This document shows, in pieces, positions 37,114-51,907 of a stretch of DNA of 64,000 nt (positions within the stretch are counted from its first letter, which is position 1; each line of letters starts with the position of its first letter). The notes below the pieces were generated by a model. The model was not told the origin of the DNA. It did no database searches and saw nothing but the letters and a program-made list of their open reading frames with translations. This stretch comes from Eopsaltria australis (lineage: Eukaryota; Chordata; Aves; Passeriformes; Petroicidae), in NCBI GenBank assembly GCA_034509425.1, contig JAVTVJ010000574.1:930001-994000 (forward strand), in the 5' to 3' direction. The position numbers and the translations under genes were made by a program.

Positions 37114-40100
37114 AGAGGTGGAAAGTGAGTCCTGCTGACTGCATCTCACAAGGCTTAGACATAAAGAAGCTTTATTTTATTGTATTCACTTGACAAATAA
37201 GCACCTGAACTATCAAGGCCAGTGGTTTCAGCTGAGGGGTGAACATGCCCTGCAGCGTGGGGCATTTTTTGGATCCACTCCACCTCTCAGAGCTGGGATT
37301 CAACAATGATCCCTTTGTTGGGCTCTTGCAAGAAAACAGCCACAGGGAATTTCGAGGTTCAAGGACAGATGAACCAAAAGATTTTATATTGTCACCTGAC
37401 TGTGCTGCCATCAAAAACAGCAGTTTTAGTGTAAGCAGAGTTAGAGCATTCCCAAATAATTTTGCAATTCAGCTCAACCAGTTCACAACCACCATAAAAG
37501 AGAAGTTCATTGATTTTAGTGTCTTAATGAGTAAAATTATGGGAATTACCTCAGAATGGCATTTATATCCGAGCACTATGATGTTTAATTTAATGGAATA
37601 CTTGTTGCATTCCCTTACCTCACCCTAGTTTGCAAGCCAATGTAAGACTAATCTGATTTAAAGCCCTCTGATGTATGTCCTCTCTGCAGTGAAAACACAG
37701 GCTCTGTAAGTCTGTTCGTGTTGCAGGAGAACATAAAATGCCAGTTCTGCAAATGAAAGTCACTACAATCAGCAGTAAAAGCTCACATCTCTTTTCATGT
37801 GTTCTCTGATTTAAAAAAAAAAACAACAAAAAAGGAACAACAGGCAACTTCCCCACTTGTACAATTACTTTAATGGGTGGAGAAGAGAATGATAAGTTTA
37901 CATTAATCAGGTAATTTGGTGCATCTTACTGCTACAAGGAGACCAAGTTATTTTTAATAAGTCTGAAAATGAACCAGTAAGTCTGGAAAATTAATTTTTC
38001 ATTTATTTTGCTATTGCTTCCAAATTAAACTCTGCACCTCATCATTGTAATTACTTCTGAAAGCTCATAAATACTTCATTATTTTTATTATTGTTTTATG
38101 TTCACCAACAAACATTGGAGACACTGACTCCATTGTTTATAGCTTCAGGTTTCCCTGTACACTTATTCTGCAGTAACAGCTGCTGTGATGGCCATAAGAA
38201 GAAACAAAGCAGGATATGCTGCTGAATGTTGGATCCTTCAGAACCTCTCAGACACCAAATTACCCCTTAAACTCTACCAGAAATGGGCCAGGGCTTCACT
38301 AAATAATAAAGATTCCAGACCATGGAAAGGTTCACTGCTCCAGCCTGGGATCAAACGGTGTATTTGGTTTCCCCCACCTCTCCTGAAGGATCAGAAACAA
38401 CTTAATTTTTATGTCCTCAAGTTTCTCTCCAAAGCCACAAAATAATAATAGATTGTATTTATTATTAAATATATTCATGAAGACAGTTCTTCCTTTTGCT
38501 GCCCCAGTACTTTCCTTGCTGCAAACCCATGGAACGGGTGGGATCTCTCTCTTTATTTTCCTTACTCTGCCATGAACTCCACATGGAGGCAGCAGACACA
38601 AAGTAAATTATTCCACATAATTTTTGGTAACACTTCAACATCTTTCTTAACCAAAAATCTTGCCTACCATCAGCTCACACTATGGACTTCTGACTGAAGA
38701 GTGTTTATCATCCAGGTCCCATCACTGATAAACTTGAGCCTTCGTGATGTTGAATCAGAGCAGAGAAAGGAAGGATTCAGGCAGATGAGCTGGTTTGTTT
38801 GAATGTCACCAGTGTGCCTGTAGGTCTTTAACTGAAGAAGGGGATTACTTTTCAGTCAAAGCAGTGACTGTTTTCTCTGTGGTCTCCATTTGGCACATGG
38901 GATATTGAATAATATATGTGAGCTATATTGTATAATAAATGTATGTATAATCCACCTGCAATTCCCCATTAGTCTCAGCACACCCAAACCTATTCACCCT
39001 CTAAATAAACCTTCCAAACCTCTGTTCAAGCAGGCAGATACTGCTGGGAGCAGTGAATGTCACCTGCTGCCTTGCCCAAGGTTTTCAGATCAAATTTCAG
39101 TCTCCCACTTAACCAAGAGGCTTTGAGGAATTTGAAGGTCCAGTTCTCAAGCTGCCACAATAAACAATCCCTGTTTGGAGAGCAGAGTAACAGCATCATC
39201 CCTTCAGTGGCTCACACCAAAACACAGGCCAAAAAACAGTGCTGGAATTTCTACCAAGCTATCTCAAATTATCAGAACTACTCTGGATTCACACCTGCTG
39301 ATTGCAAAGCAGATAATTAAAAGAATTCCTCTCCCCACCATCACTTTCTGTCTGTGTCACTCTTACAAACGAGAACAGGTTTAGAAAGAGAACCAATTAA
39401 AAGACAGCCTGTTACTATAGGCTTTATAAACACAGCCTATCACATTGCAAATTTTATAGCAAGCATCAAAATTCCAGGTCTTTCCTGTGTTTTCTTTAAA
39501 GAGAATCTTAAATGTCCAGAGAGGGCCAGATTTCTACTGGAAGGCTGCAAGAGCTGCAGGGGGTGGAAAATAAAATAATTCTGAAAAGAAAATTCTTCTC
39601 TTCTAAAAAAAAAAAAAATGTTGCACAGGAGAAAGGTTTAACACCAGTGATTATACTTCTTGTTCCAAAAGTTCAGGACCACAAAAGATGGGTAACAAAA
39701 TATGATACACTGGTGGACAAAGTGCTGTAGGGGACAGGACACAAAACAAAATTCAAATGGCATCCCAGAGGTGCAGAGATCAGAAGGTCAGAATGGATTT
39801 TGGCATGGCTGCAGCCCCACATGGACTGACAGAGTGCCAGGCAGGGCTGCAGAGCCCTAGAGCTGCTGCAGCACCAGGGACAGCATCATCTGCTCCCTCT
39901 GCAGAGCCCCAGCTGTGCACGGGATGGGGACCCAGGCAGGGAGCCTGGAAACATCGCAGCAGCTGAGCTGGACACACACACACAGATAGAAAATGCCTGA
40001 GTGGATAATAAAGAGCTTATGTTTTCTCTCGTGCTGTTTTAAGTCCTCTGGAGGAAAGCTTCCCTTAGTCATGTTTAGCAGACTGGGTGCTTTGATGTCA

Positions 40101-43100
40101 GCTCACTGAAAGGACTCTGGCTGTGATGGAATATTGCTCACACAGCCACATTAAACACACCTGAGCAAAGTTAATTTTCACTTTATGTGCCCTTAAACTG
40201 TAATGCCTCCATCACAAAAGAAGCATTTTGAAGGATTTGCACTATTTACTTGAAAGTTAAGAGAGAACAAATATTCAGTAGAGACCTCAGAAGCCCCTCA
40301 GCACCTGCATTTGTTGGCAGCAAAAAACTGCATTTTTGTGGGCTGGACAAAGGCACAAATTCTGTCAATCATGGATTGGTAACTCCATAATCTGAAAGGA
40401 ATTTGGGCTTGGATCTATCAGAATGATTGGAGTTTAACAGAAGTTTCAAAGCACCCTCCACACTGCAGCTCACATTTGCTGAGGGTTGGTTTCAGTTTTG
40501 TGCAGACCAGCCAAAAGCACTCCAAACATTTTCTCTGAGTTCATCCTTGAGGGGAGCACAGGCCCCGTGCTGGGCATTCTGAAAGGTGCTCAGGCTGCCA
40601 GCCATGGCCAAGCCTGTAAGACTCAACTCTACCTGGAGTGTGTAAAATGCTGTTTCCACTATTGCACAAGGCTGACTGATGGCATTAAAATACACAATAC
40701 ATGCTTATTTCAAAACATGTACTGTGTTTTAGCTGATATATGAAAGCAGCAAAAAGCTGAAGTAATTTACAACTCTGGAGATGAACAGAGTGTATTTATT
40801 TATGAGTTGCAGGACATGAAGCCCTTTTAAAAGGATTACATTTTAATGTAACATCTTTATTTGACTATTTGGAGTAAAAGCTCCTGTTAGAGATGGTATT
40901 TTCCACACATCTCAAGCCAGTTTACAAACGTTAAGATGCAAACCACTTTCAAACTGAACACTCTTTGCAATATAAATCCATGTAATAACAGCCTCACCAA
41001 GATACCCATCCCAGGACAGATCACCCAGAACATCTTTTGGAGGACAGAAACCAGCAAAAGGCACCTCAGCCCAGGAATGCTACACTAGAGATGTCAGTCA
41101 GAAACCCTCTTACCTTCCAATACCTGCTCCTAGAAAGCCTAAATTTTTATATTGATATGAATTTTTAATATTTTGCTAAATGTTCTCAGAACATTAGAAG
41201 GCACTGGCTTTTATGACTGGAAAATTCCTGGAATGTCTCCATCATGCTGACAATTCCTCGGAGTGCCCCAGAACAGGAGGGAGGGGAGATGCTGAGTTCA
41301 CTCTGTGCTATCAAGGTCCATTAGAGCTCTCTGTGCTGCAGGCAAAACACACTGAGCTAAGGATGGGAGAAAGAAGGATGAGGATAGATCCACGTCTGTC
41401 TTATAGGCTTGTTTTTAATACAATAGAACCAGTACAGGAAGTTATTAGATTCTTCCTTCAGCATCCTCGGTCATAAAATAAATACATGTCTTCCCCTCAA
41501 GCTCCCAGTAAGGGGTGCAGTCAATATTATCTGCTTGGCTCATCTCATGGCTCAGCCTCAGGCAAGAGGACAATTAGGTTTTTCCTTCTTTCTTCCCCCT
41601 TTTCTTCTCCCTGGTCGTGTTTTAACACCGGTGTCTTTTCCAGAGAAGCAGCACTTTTCACCACCACCGCAGCTTGTCTCACTCCTTCCAAATTGACTTT
41701 GAATTAATTGTTCCCCAACCAGGCAAGTACAAACCAGGAGTGAAGAAATAAGGCACTGAAAGCTAGTTTTATTTTCTCTTCCTTTGTACTTGCTCACCCT
41801 CAGAGTTTTGAATAAGAAGTTTTGAACATATGGACCAGAGGAGAGCAGCTTAATAAAAATCTCCTTTCTAGATGTTTCTAAATCTAGTTCAGACTGTGTC
41901 CTCTTGGAGGGAAAAAGTGGGGGGAAAGGGGGCATAGGAAAATTATTTAAAGCATCTCTTATCTCTGTAAGGATACAGAAATCTGCTTTCTACAGGTTTG
42001 AAGGTCAAGTTTTCTATGTAGTACCACCAAGAAAACCATTTTCCACAAACTCTTTCCTTTAAGATTTCTGGGTTCTGATGTTTTCTATCACATCATCTGT
42101 ACGTGAGCCCCGATAACGGCACTGGCAGCTCCAAAACCTTAATTTCATTCATCATTAGATTTCATGCTGGGAACAGACTCCAGCGTTTGGGCATCAACAG
42201 CTGTCACGCCTTGAAACAAACTTAATTGTATTACCCAGGCGTGTTTGTGAAGGAGCCCAGGCTTGCAAAACTGCCCTTTGCTCTCTTCTCCTCCGTGCTT
42301 GGACAAAAAAATTTCACTTTGCAACCCTTATGAACCTCCCAAACCCATTGACAGGTGTGTGAGCGGTGACAAAGCCCAGAGCTGCGAGGAAGCTCCTGAC
42401 ACATCCAGACAAGCAGGAGCAATGCAGAATTGGCTCTCACAAACACAGAGGGGTTTTTGTTCCTTTTCCCACCCCTGTTCCAGTTAACAACAAGATCTTG
42501 ATCAGGAGAGTCAGGAGAAGTGTTATCAGTGATTTCAGGGAGATAGTCAGCTAAAAAGGGACATTACCATCAAAATACCGCAGATGCTGCTGGCTGAAGG
42601 AGCAGGAGAAGACAAAGGCACAGATGAGATGGGTGGAGGAGAAAAAGGAGCTGCTGTAGCATTGAGCCACCCTCCAGTGGTGACTGTCACCTGAATATCC
42701 TGCAGCTCACCCAACATCTTCATCTCACACCCTCAGCTGTGCCCAGAGCCTCCTCCTCACCTCAGCTCCCTCCAGCACAGCCTCATTCAAACCCTCCTCT
42801 AAAAAGCTTTGTTTCCTTCCTTGAGCACATCTTCCAGCTCACAATATTCTGTGATCCCATGAGACAACCGGAGCCTGTAGATACCATCAGAACCCACCAC
42901 ACAGTAAATGGCTCTGTCAGCCAAAAGCAATATTCTTTGTGCTGCAGGAGTACAGATGGTGCCCATTCAAACCCAAACATGTTGATAAACCCTTTAAACA
43001 AGTGCAGAGTTGGTAAAGTCCAAAACAAAATCATCAGTTTAGGTCAATCTGAAAGCAAAAGAAGTAAGAATACCTGAGCTACAGCATTTATTGGTGAAGC

Positions 43101-46100
43101 AATCTTCACATCATCATCCAAGGAAGAAAATAAAGTGTAACTCTGGGTGCTTGTTACCACCTGAGCCACAAAAAAGACCAAGACCCAAAGCAGGAGATAA
43201 GTTATCATCACAGGTACTCCACAGGAAATAAAACACAATCCCAAGCAGTTCTCAGCAAGTTCCCTTTCCTCCAGGCATCACTCCTGAAAGGAAGAGGTCC
43301 CGTTTCCTTCAGCCATGAGGCAGAATGAAGCTGTCTCTGCCTTTTGTGAGAGCATCTCATGACTGATGAGGGTTCAGCTTTGTATGGGATTGCAAGATCT
43401 GTCCCAATCCATCAAAGCATTTTACCACACAATTACAGAAACCCATCCAGCATCCAGAGAACATGGGGAAGCCATTTGTCGTCTCCTGTTATCAAGCAGC
43501 AAAGGCAAGGCTCTATCTCATTTCATTTAGGCATTATCTCACAAGTCTAAGTGCTGTATAAGCAATTTATAATAGAGAGAGCAGGGATTTCAAGATACTA
43601 CCACAGGAAGTGTCTAACCCAAGGGATAAAATACAGGTTTTGGTGGCACAACTAACACCTGAGTACCTGCTGTTGTGTAAAGCAGGCTTTTGCTTTTAAA
43701 CCTGCCTGAGGGCAACAGAGCAGAGCAATGCAGATCTGCTCATATCAGCCTCAAAACGAGTCCAGTATTTCAGGTGAAACACTCTTAACCCCCTTAAGTG
43801 CCCATTGATCACTCTTAGCATCACTTATTTCAGTGGTGTGATATGTTCAGAATGCAGCTGTGGTGAAATAAATATTTTTAAATACACACTGAAGTGAAAG
43901 GTGGGAAGGCCAGAGGAAAAAAACAAACCTGGAATGCAAAGACATTTCACATCTTGTGCTCCTTCCCTGTCTCTCACGTGAGTATTGGTGCTGTGTAATC
44001 ACAAACCTACACTTAATTAATGCCCTAAACGTGCAGAATGTATTTTTGAAAGCAACAGAATTACAATCCCTTATGTTCATTTATGGAAATAAATCAGTCT
44101 GGCATCATCTACAACACAGGAGCAAGGGGAGGAGCACCTCAGTCATGGTTAGGAAGGGAAAGGGGGCAAAATAAACCTGCTACAGCTCTGTGGAGCTAAC
44201 ACATTCTCTGGAATTTACTGAACTGGTCACACACAAATGACCAGCTGTTGTTATAACACAGAGAATTTTTGTTCTGTTCCAGATAGGGAATGAAAATTTG
44301 CATTTAAAACCTTTGTGGATGATTTCAGAAATGAATAGATAACAATACCAAACCTCTCCCTCAAACCTGCCTGGCCCCAGGGAGCCAGGTGTGCTCAGAG
44401 CACCACCCCAATGTCTGAGTTTCACAGCACAGAAAGGTGCTTGGCTGAGCTCTGCCTGCTTGTTCTGCATCACAGCCACTTTTATTTATTGCATTTTAAC
44501 CAGGCCTGAATGATCTGTGTAAAATTGAGATACAGCCTCTGCATCTCCCAGCTTTAAAGGTCTCCCCTTTATTTCTCAGGCAGCTCTACCTTTGTGCTAC
44601 AAACCACACCAGGAAGTCATTAAATGCCATGGAGTTTGGAGCCCTGGAGAGAAGCCATTAAATTTAATAATAATGCTGGAATAACACAAGCACAACATCA
44701 GCTATTATGCTTTGATTGATCATTTCTGTACCACCCAGGCAAACCATTCAGTTGAAAGCTATTACTTAAAATCTTTTAATGAAGACTGAATGCTCCACAT
44801 TTCAGCTTTTACAAATAAATAGAGGGATTTAAATTTTTCTAATAGATCTGTAGGGTTTGCATGGTTAAAGAGACACATCTCACCACTTGTTCTTGGTACA
44901 CAGCACGTCCTGTGGATGACTGTTCCTCAGAGATGATCTTTTCTGAGAGGTCACAGAGGTCTGCAGGCACTGGAATATCCCTCTGCTGCTGAGGGTAGAG
45001 CCCAACACATCTGCCAAGACCTGATGAAAAGGTTTCAGCATCTCATGATGGTGATTCAGGTAACAGGAATCCAACTCCTAATAGCACAGTTGAACAAATA
45101 CAGCCACCAACTCATACTACAACTCACCCACTTCTATATATTTGTTAATTTCTGTTTGAATTTCTTCTGTTATTTTTTTACATTCTTACACAGTATCCTT
45201 TGTATCTAGCTTTTACTGTGCACATTTTTTGTATCAATAGAAACACATGGACTCTTGAAACCCATCTGCAATTATTTCAGGCATTTGTACACAGAGAAAC
45301 TGAAGCATAAGACACTGACCTGTCAATCCCTCCAGGCAAAAACCAGAATCCAGGTCTCAAAAGATAAGTTTTCTACATAGGTACCAAAGTGCTGTGCAAG
45401 CTTATCTTAAATAAATACTAAACTTTATTTTCCTATCAAATGCTTTGATAGATCTGCTACTTCTTTCCCCATCTTATAGATGTGCAAAACTATTACAGTC
45501 TTGAATGGTGTCAGCTTAAAGCATTTTGATTTTAAAAAAACAGAGAAGGGTGTTGAAAAGAAGGCTTTAGGGTCACCTAATCCCATCTGTCCCTTGAAAA
45601 AGAGGTATTTCAAGCAGTTTATGATATCACTCAGGCATGAAAAGAGTTTTCTAAAGCCCAAATTCTGTCACACAGCTGGGGGTTCCTCACCTGGGTGCAA
45701 ACCTGACCCTGTCCCCCAGGACCCCTGCCCAAGGAGGTGATGGAGTCATCCCAAACACCTCAACACCAACTGCAGATCCCACTGATGATTCCCCACATCC
45801 CTCGAGCTGCTGCTCCCTTTCAGCCCCAGCAAAGCATTTCTGTTTCTGTCTCACACAAATTCCATTAATGGGAGGAAAAAGCTTTTCCAGATGGGAGCTG
45901 AGGTCCTCTAAGAGTAGGAGAGCACCAAGAGCAGTCAGAGGTGTCACACACAGAGCACAGCACCAGCAGCTTGGGTTTTGGGCCTTGGGAAAACCAGCAA
46001 AAACCTGGAAAAGAGCATCAGGTGAGTGTGGAACTGAGCCAAGGTGAGGGCTAAGGAAAAGTTCCCATTAAACACTTGAAATCTCTCTGTTGATTTAGAG

Positions 46101-47239
46101 CTCGTTAGCAGGAACTGGGCCCATTTGTACTGAAGATGCACTCTGGTCAATAAGCACAAATACTTAAGCCACAAATTGGGCTAAAGGGATTTCTCCAGAA
46201 GAAACAATTAAAGACTTATTGTGTAATACCTTGACTAAATAATCACAGAGGGGAACAATAACCTCCTTGAAATACATGGAGGATGAACACACCGAGGAAG
46301 GAGATGACTCTTCAGGGATTCAGCTAATAGGATTAAAATTCAGAATATCAGAAACTTTAATAGTGCAACCTCCTAGACCATGGAATAATTGGTATCACCA
46401 GAGCAGAGGCATTTTATTAATACCACACAGACTAAGTGCTCACAGGGAGACTGAGGAGAAAAGCACTGAGATTTACACTTTGTTTGTGGTATCATTTCTA
46501 AATGGACTTACAGGTCCATTATTGGATTCTTTTAAATACTTTAGAATCATTAATTTGAAATAATTGGTGAGATTTTCAAAAGACAGTACAACCAGACTTT
46601 TCTTCCAATCATCCTGTAGGAAACTGCATCTTTGGCAGAGTATTCTGCTCACTGTGAACAGAGAAACTCCCACCTTCAAGGGCAGCTGGACTTTTCCCCA
46701 CTTGAAAGCTGTCCCTGAGAGCTCAGCCAACACCAGCAGGATCATCTTCCATTCCTCAGTGAAAAGTAAAAGTGCATCATTTCCAGAATATACTCAGTTA
46801 TGTACAGAGATTCTAATACAAAGTTTATTTTTTAAAGAGCAAATCTTTTTTGCCACATAAAATTTTATAATTGAGAGGCTCCAATAAAAGGAAGAGGAGT
46901 TGTAGTTTGAATTCCAACCCTCAGGGAAGATAAGGGTTGCTCCTAGTAGGAAGTTTTACTCCTAATATAGAGATACCCTGCACCCATTTTATGTGTCTTA
47001 AATTCAAATAAACTGACTGAAGTTATCTACTCTCATCCAACTTGATTAAACTCAGCACACAAATTCCCCAAATCAATAGTTAATTAAAAAGAAGTGGCAA
47101 TTTCTACATGCTAAATTAGCTCACACCTGGCATTCTGCATTCCCTGTTCCAGGTATGTGCAGAGCCCTGGAGGAAAGAAGATCTCCAACTGCAAGTCATT
47201 TATTACATTTTAGGAGGCTCCTTCTGTTAGGGGGAGGGA
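37114..47239. other. Non-coding stretch
   Basis: No exon could be supported. The 129-codon plus-strand frame at 37239-37628 and the opposing minus-strand frame at 37172-37414 overlap each other and show no domain. A stretch at 42100-42390 keeps about eight CpGs in about 300 bp against a CpG-poor background and is described as a finding. Small A runs occur near 37812 and 39606. Confidence 0.55.
39971..39984. repeat. Short (AC)n microsatellite
   Basis: Seven AC units followed by AGATAGA. Ordinary simple repeat. Confidence 0.85.
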
Positions 47240-47345
47240 AATGAAAACACACCAAAACAACAACAAAGACAAAACAAAGCAAAAATCAAAAGAAAATAAA
47301 AGAAAACAACAAAAAAGAAACACCCAAACAAACCCCTCAAAACCC
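47240..47345 (+). repeat. A/C-rich, T-poor low-complexity tract
   Basis: About 105 bp composed almost wholly of A with C and some G, in words such as ACAACAACAAAG and AAACAAAGC. There are very few T on the plus strand. The Lys/Asn/Gln-rich frame crossing it is simple sequence. Confidence 0.85.
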
Positions 47346-50300
47346 CAGAAAACTTTACTAATTCTGGAGTTTAACAAACAGATCATTGCTGGTTATATCA
47401 CAATAGGGGGCATTGCAAAGTTACACAAGGCTTGACAAGCCTGTACAAAGTAGACACATAAAACCAAAACAGGAAAATTCCATCCTATTCCTGGATTTCC
47501 TCATGAGCTGCTCTTTGGATCTTCAAGAAATGAAAGTCCAAGAATGCAACGGAAAATTTTCATTGCATTTAACATCCAAGTACAATAGAGGCAGAGGTGT
47601 GAACTTACCACAGAATGCCTCATCCTCTTAGGAAGTTTTTGTGACTTGCTTGGTTTCTATATCTTTTAAAGCTAAAGAAAATCATTATTATGAGCCCCAG
47701 TCTGGAGCTGGCAGATGTGGGGATTTGTGTTCTATTTGTATTGTGCCAATTCAAAATGCACAATTGAATTGCAGGTTCAGGAGGCACCTTAGCCCTGCAT
47801 GTGGCACACACTCCTTCAGGACTGTTTGTAAATCAAAGCCCAGTGTCCTCCCCTCCCCTGCACTAAATAATCTCATTTGAACAAAGGCAATACCTGGGGA
47901 AGCCAATAAGGAAATAAAATCAAAGGCTGGGACAGGTCACACATCACCTCCAGCAGGATTTCCTCACAAAAACCACATCAGGAGAATCTTGTGTTCTACA
48001 AAAGCTCCTCCAAGGTGTCCTGGGGTGCCCAGGAGCTGAGGGCACAGTGAGCTCACACCTCTGGCCTGAGCCTTGCCCACCCAGACTGTTTAGATGTCCC
48101 AGACCACTCTGAAAACAAATGTTTAGGTTCTAACAAGTGTAAAGGCAAATGTGAATATGTCCTATGTACAGCCCAGAAGTGACCTGCTGAGATTCTTCAT
48201 ATCGTGTAGATCTCAGTGAGATATTCCCATTCAAACTTTGTTGCTTGGTGTTGGAACTATTTTTGGCTGGGAATGGGGGATGGCTTGGGTGTTTGAAGGA
48301 AAGGTTTCTTGTTTCCTTTTCCTTTCCAACTGTATGTGGGATAATGAATTATATGTGGCAAAACAGCTCTTTCAATCTGCTCCTGACTATTGACATTGCC
48401 TCGAGCCAAGCCTGGCTGCATTCCTCCATGCACCAGCATCACTGAATAATTCCCAACAGATGTTCTTCCCCCAGCCTTGTCACCCCTTCAAACAAACATT
48501 TTCCTTTTCCAGAGGGCCTTTTCCCACTCTCCTGCACGGATTTTCAGGACCCATCCTCCTGTTTGAAACCTTCCCCCAGAACAGACCTTTTCCTGCAGTG
48601 CTGGAAGACCCCCAGCCCTTCCCTGCCATGGCCCCTTGCAACCTTGAGATGAAAGAGGGAAACAAAATCAGGGCTTGGATGAACAAGAACACTCCTTTTA
48701 TTCCTTTTGCTGATGCCAGCAGAGCTCTCAGCCACTCCAGAGGAAATCAGGTGTTCTAAATATCACAGTGCATTGGCCCCACTGTCACTGCACTGGGGGT
48801 TTATCACCTTGGGATTAGACATTTCTCTAATGCATTCAGGAAACATTGCTAAGGTTACAGACAACATACTTCCCATCAAAGAATAGGAAATAAACAAGAG
48901 AAATCCCTTTGTTTTTGTGTTTCTTTGAATTGCTCTTACATGGGAAGGACAAGCAGAATGCTTTATTAAATGCTTTAACACTTTGAGTTCCTGCACTATT
49001 CCTGGAATATGAAACTCATTTTTCATGGACACCCTTCACCATGTATTGTATTTGGGGATTTTTTTTTAGGAAAAAGGTCGTGGCACCTTTATCTGTAGAT
49101 ACATAGGCAAAAGCAGTTCAGCTCTGAATTTAAAAGAAAAACATTTAATCATTCTGAGGAAAATGTATTTCTGGAAATAAGGCTGAGTTGCAGAATATAA
49201 AACAATGTAGAAAGCCAGCAGCTATTATCCTGTGACATCCTAATGATAAATATTTTCTCATGTCACTGAACTGGCATGAGAATTAATACTAAAAACTGTT
49301 CTTTCAATACTTATTTCTGATTTATTTTACCTTCACTTGTAGGAAGACTTTAATTATTAAACTTAATCCAAATAAATTTACACACAGTTTGGGCAAGAGG
49401 GAAGAATTATTTCTACAGTATCACAACAATATGGAGGTGTTCTGGGGCTATCAAATTAAGCCTTTGCAGACAGAGAGGGACAGCTCTCACCAACCCAGAG
49501 AAAGAACTCAAAATATGTTCAATTAATGGATGAACAGATCCACAAACACAGTTTCATGTTGTGCAAACAATACCAGCTCTCACATCACTGAAGAAAACCT
49601 GAGGCTGAGGAAGAAAGGAATTGCAAAGGCTTGAACAAGAGAGATACATGAGAAAAATCATCTTACATGAGGAGACCTTGTTGTATTTCCTTCAAAGCAT
49701 GAACTGTGAGAAGGGGATTTCGTTCCAGAGGAACTCTGGTAAACAGGGAATGGCAAACTTTGATTTTAATCACAACAATACACCCAATGTGGGTCAACTC
49801 TACAGATCAATTATGTTTATTTATCTACTTTTTGCTCAGTTAAAGCATTAAAAACTATAAAATATTGGTTTCACTAAAGAAATCATTTGGAATTGTGATG
49901 AGGTCCCAAAAAACACTGATCCCAAAACAAAATAAACTTGTACAGTGATGAACTGTAGTCAAAAAGTGCATGCTAGGATTTTACAACACAGCTGTGGTGT
50001 AATGCAGGTTTCACCCTGCAGGTACTCCTGCACAAGGGGTCATTGGTCTCAGGAGGAAGTTTGGTCTGTTTAAAAGAAGTCATAATTTAAAACGGTGCCA
50101 TTTGCATTTAGAACTCAGTAATATTAACATTATCTCAACATTAACCATTCCCAATGCTGTCAGATTGTGTTTTGCAAGAGGAGCACCAAAGGCCACCAAT
50201 CACTAAAGGTTAATTAAGGCAAAGAGGTTAATTTAAATAAACTATGAGTCCAGAACTGGAGTATGAATGATTTCTTCTATGACCTCTTCAATCAGCACTG

Positions 50301-51701
50301 AGGTTTGAAACACACTAAACGATGTTTTGAAAATAATATTCTCTGGTGTCTGTTTCTCTTGTAAAGAAGCATCTTTACTTCAGCTGGGCTTTCTCCTCCC
50401 ACGCCTTTCAGGGTTTTCAGGCTGAGGGAGCCCACGATGTATTCCCCAGACAGGAAAAATGTTCTCATTGCTTCTGAAGCACAGCCATGGACCTTTCTTA
50501 CAGCCAAAGGAGTTTGCCTGCCCCTGGCACCCCCAGGCCAGATCCCACAGCCCTGGCCATCCTCTCTCTTTGCCTGGCTGCCTGCAGGACACACCAGCTC
50601 TGGAGAGGAAATGTCACCTCAAAGCATCTGATTCCACAGCACCTGGATGCCAGAAAATTTTCCCAATTCCACTCTGTTAAACTGCACAGCAACAATGGAA
50701 ACCATCCAGCTCACAGTGCCATTCACATTTGTACAAAACCCATCCCTCACACACCTTGTAGAAATTGGGAGGAATGAGAGGAGATAATCTGCAATATCTC
50801 ATTTTTCCCAGTCAAAAAAAAATAGCCAATGTTCCTAAGCTCAGCAGTGTTCGCGCTGATTTTTTGAAGAGCCATTTCTTGTGGCTCCCAGATCACACAG
50901 TGGCACAGGACAGCTGAAAAAAGTCATTTGTGATCTGGCCCAAACGGCTGTGAATGCCCAGATTCCTGTCCCAGGGTTTGTTAGGCAGGAGATGCTCTGA
51001 CTCTGTCCTGGTGTGTCCAGGAGGAGGAAGAACAGAAGGTTTATTTGTGTAAATTAAACAGTTTGAGTGAAGGAGACATTCATCATGCTTCTTTGCTCAG
51101 CCTCCTCCACTGTTTTGTCTAAAGTCCATTGGTTCAGATGCTGAAATGGTGTTTAAAAGAAAGCTTGGTGTGATTTAGTGATCCCTGCTAGCAAAAATAC
51201 CACAGGAGTACTGTGTGTAGATACTACCAATTCTGAAAGAAACAAAAGATACATTCTGACAGAAGGTTACATGGAGTGAAGCACTGGCAGCTACAGAGCA
51301 GCAGCAAAACACAAATAAAGGTTGCAAAGGTTCTGTGCTGATTTTAGAGACTTATCTCTGTGTTCATACTCAAGAGTGAAGCTTCCCTAAGAAAAGGGAC
51401 TTTCCCATCTGCTACAAGCGGACTCGAACCTCCTTAAAATGAGCCTTTCCATGGTGCATTGCTAACTCTCACTGTCACCTTTCACTGCCTTGTGCTCCCG
51501 TTTTAACTGGGAATCAAGCTTGTGGAGCAAACTGGGAGCTGCAATTCCTCTGCTCTGACACAAACCATTAGAGGAGAAAGGGCATTTTCCTCCTCCCATG
51601 TTTGGGGATGATTTGGGAATCAGGGAAGTGGAGCTGTCGTGCCCAGAGTGGATGTCACAGCAAAGGAATTCCTCTTTTGCAGAACACCTCTCACAACAGA
51701 C
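47346..51701. other. Non-coding stretch
   Basis: A+T-rich DNA with short chance frames only. One minus-strand word near 51412-51425 (GGTTCGAGTCC) matches the tRNA B-box consensus but has no foldable tRNA around it (see rejected items). No repeat family was recognised. Confidence 0.55.
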
Positions 51702-51785
51702 TGAAATATTTCTAGGTGAATAACAGGTGAATTGAAATATTTCTAGGTGAATAAAAGGTGAACTGAAATATCTCTAGGTGAATCA
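51702..51785. repeat. 31-bp tandem repeat, 2.7 units
   Basis: Units begin TGAAATATTTCTAGGTGAAT at 51702, 51733 and 51764. Copies 1 and 2 differ at only a few bases (AACAGG versus AAAAGG). The third has TCTC for TTTC and diverges after GTGAATCA. Confidence 0.93.
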
Positions 51786-51878
51786 CACCTTGTGATTTAT
51801 GGGGAAGGAGCAGGTTTGTTAAACCAGTGCAGGGTTTTTTGAAGTCCTTACATTCCTCGTGATCCACTGAGCAGGCCT

Positions 51879-51907
51879 ATTTGCATAACTGGGTTTTAAA
51901 TGCAAAT
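51879..51907. promoter_or_regulatory. Inverted pair of POU octamer motifs
   Basis: ATTTGCAT at 51879-51886 and its exact complement ATGCAAAT at 51900-51907 are separated by 13 bp. The octamer is the established binding site of POU-family factors. The following 200 bp contains TTAATTA and ATTA-type homeodomain words and a few retained CpGs (near 52001 and 52011), as enhancers often do. An eight-base motif can occur by chance, so the function is inference. Confidence 0.3.

Noticed and set aside
36449..37162. Minus-strand frames with repeated FIPWFIVSKP motifs
   Set aside because: They translate the 45-46-bp minisatellite; the motif periodicity equals the DNA unit.
37172..37414. Possible terminal exon with overlapping AATAAA on the minus strand
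   Set aside because: The AATAAA overlaps the stop codon in an A+T-rich stretch, there is no good acceptor upstream, and an opposing frame of greater length overlaps it. Not enough to call an exon.
51412..51470. tRNA-like sequence on the minus strand (B box GGTTCGAGTCC)
   Set aside because: The T-arm has a mismatch, the A box is imperfect and too close to the B box, and no acceptor stem or anticodon arm can be drawn.
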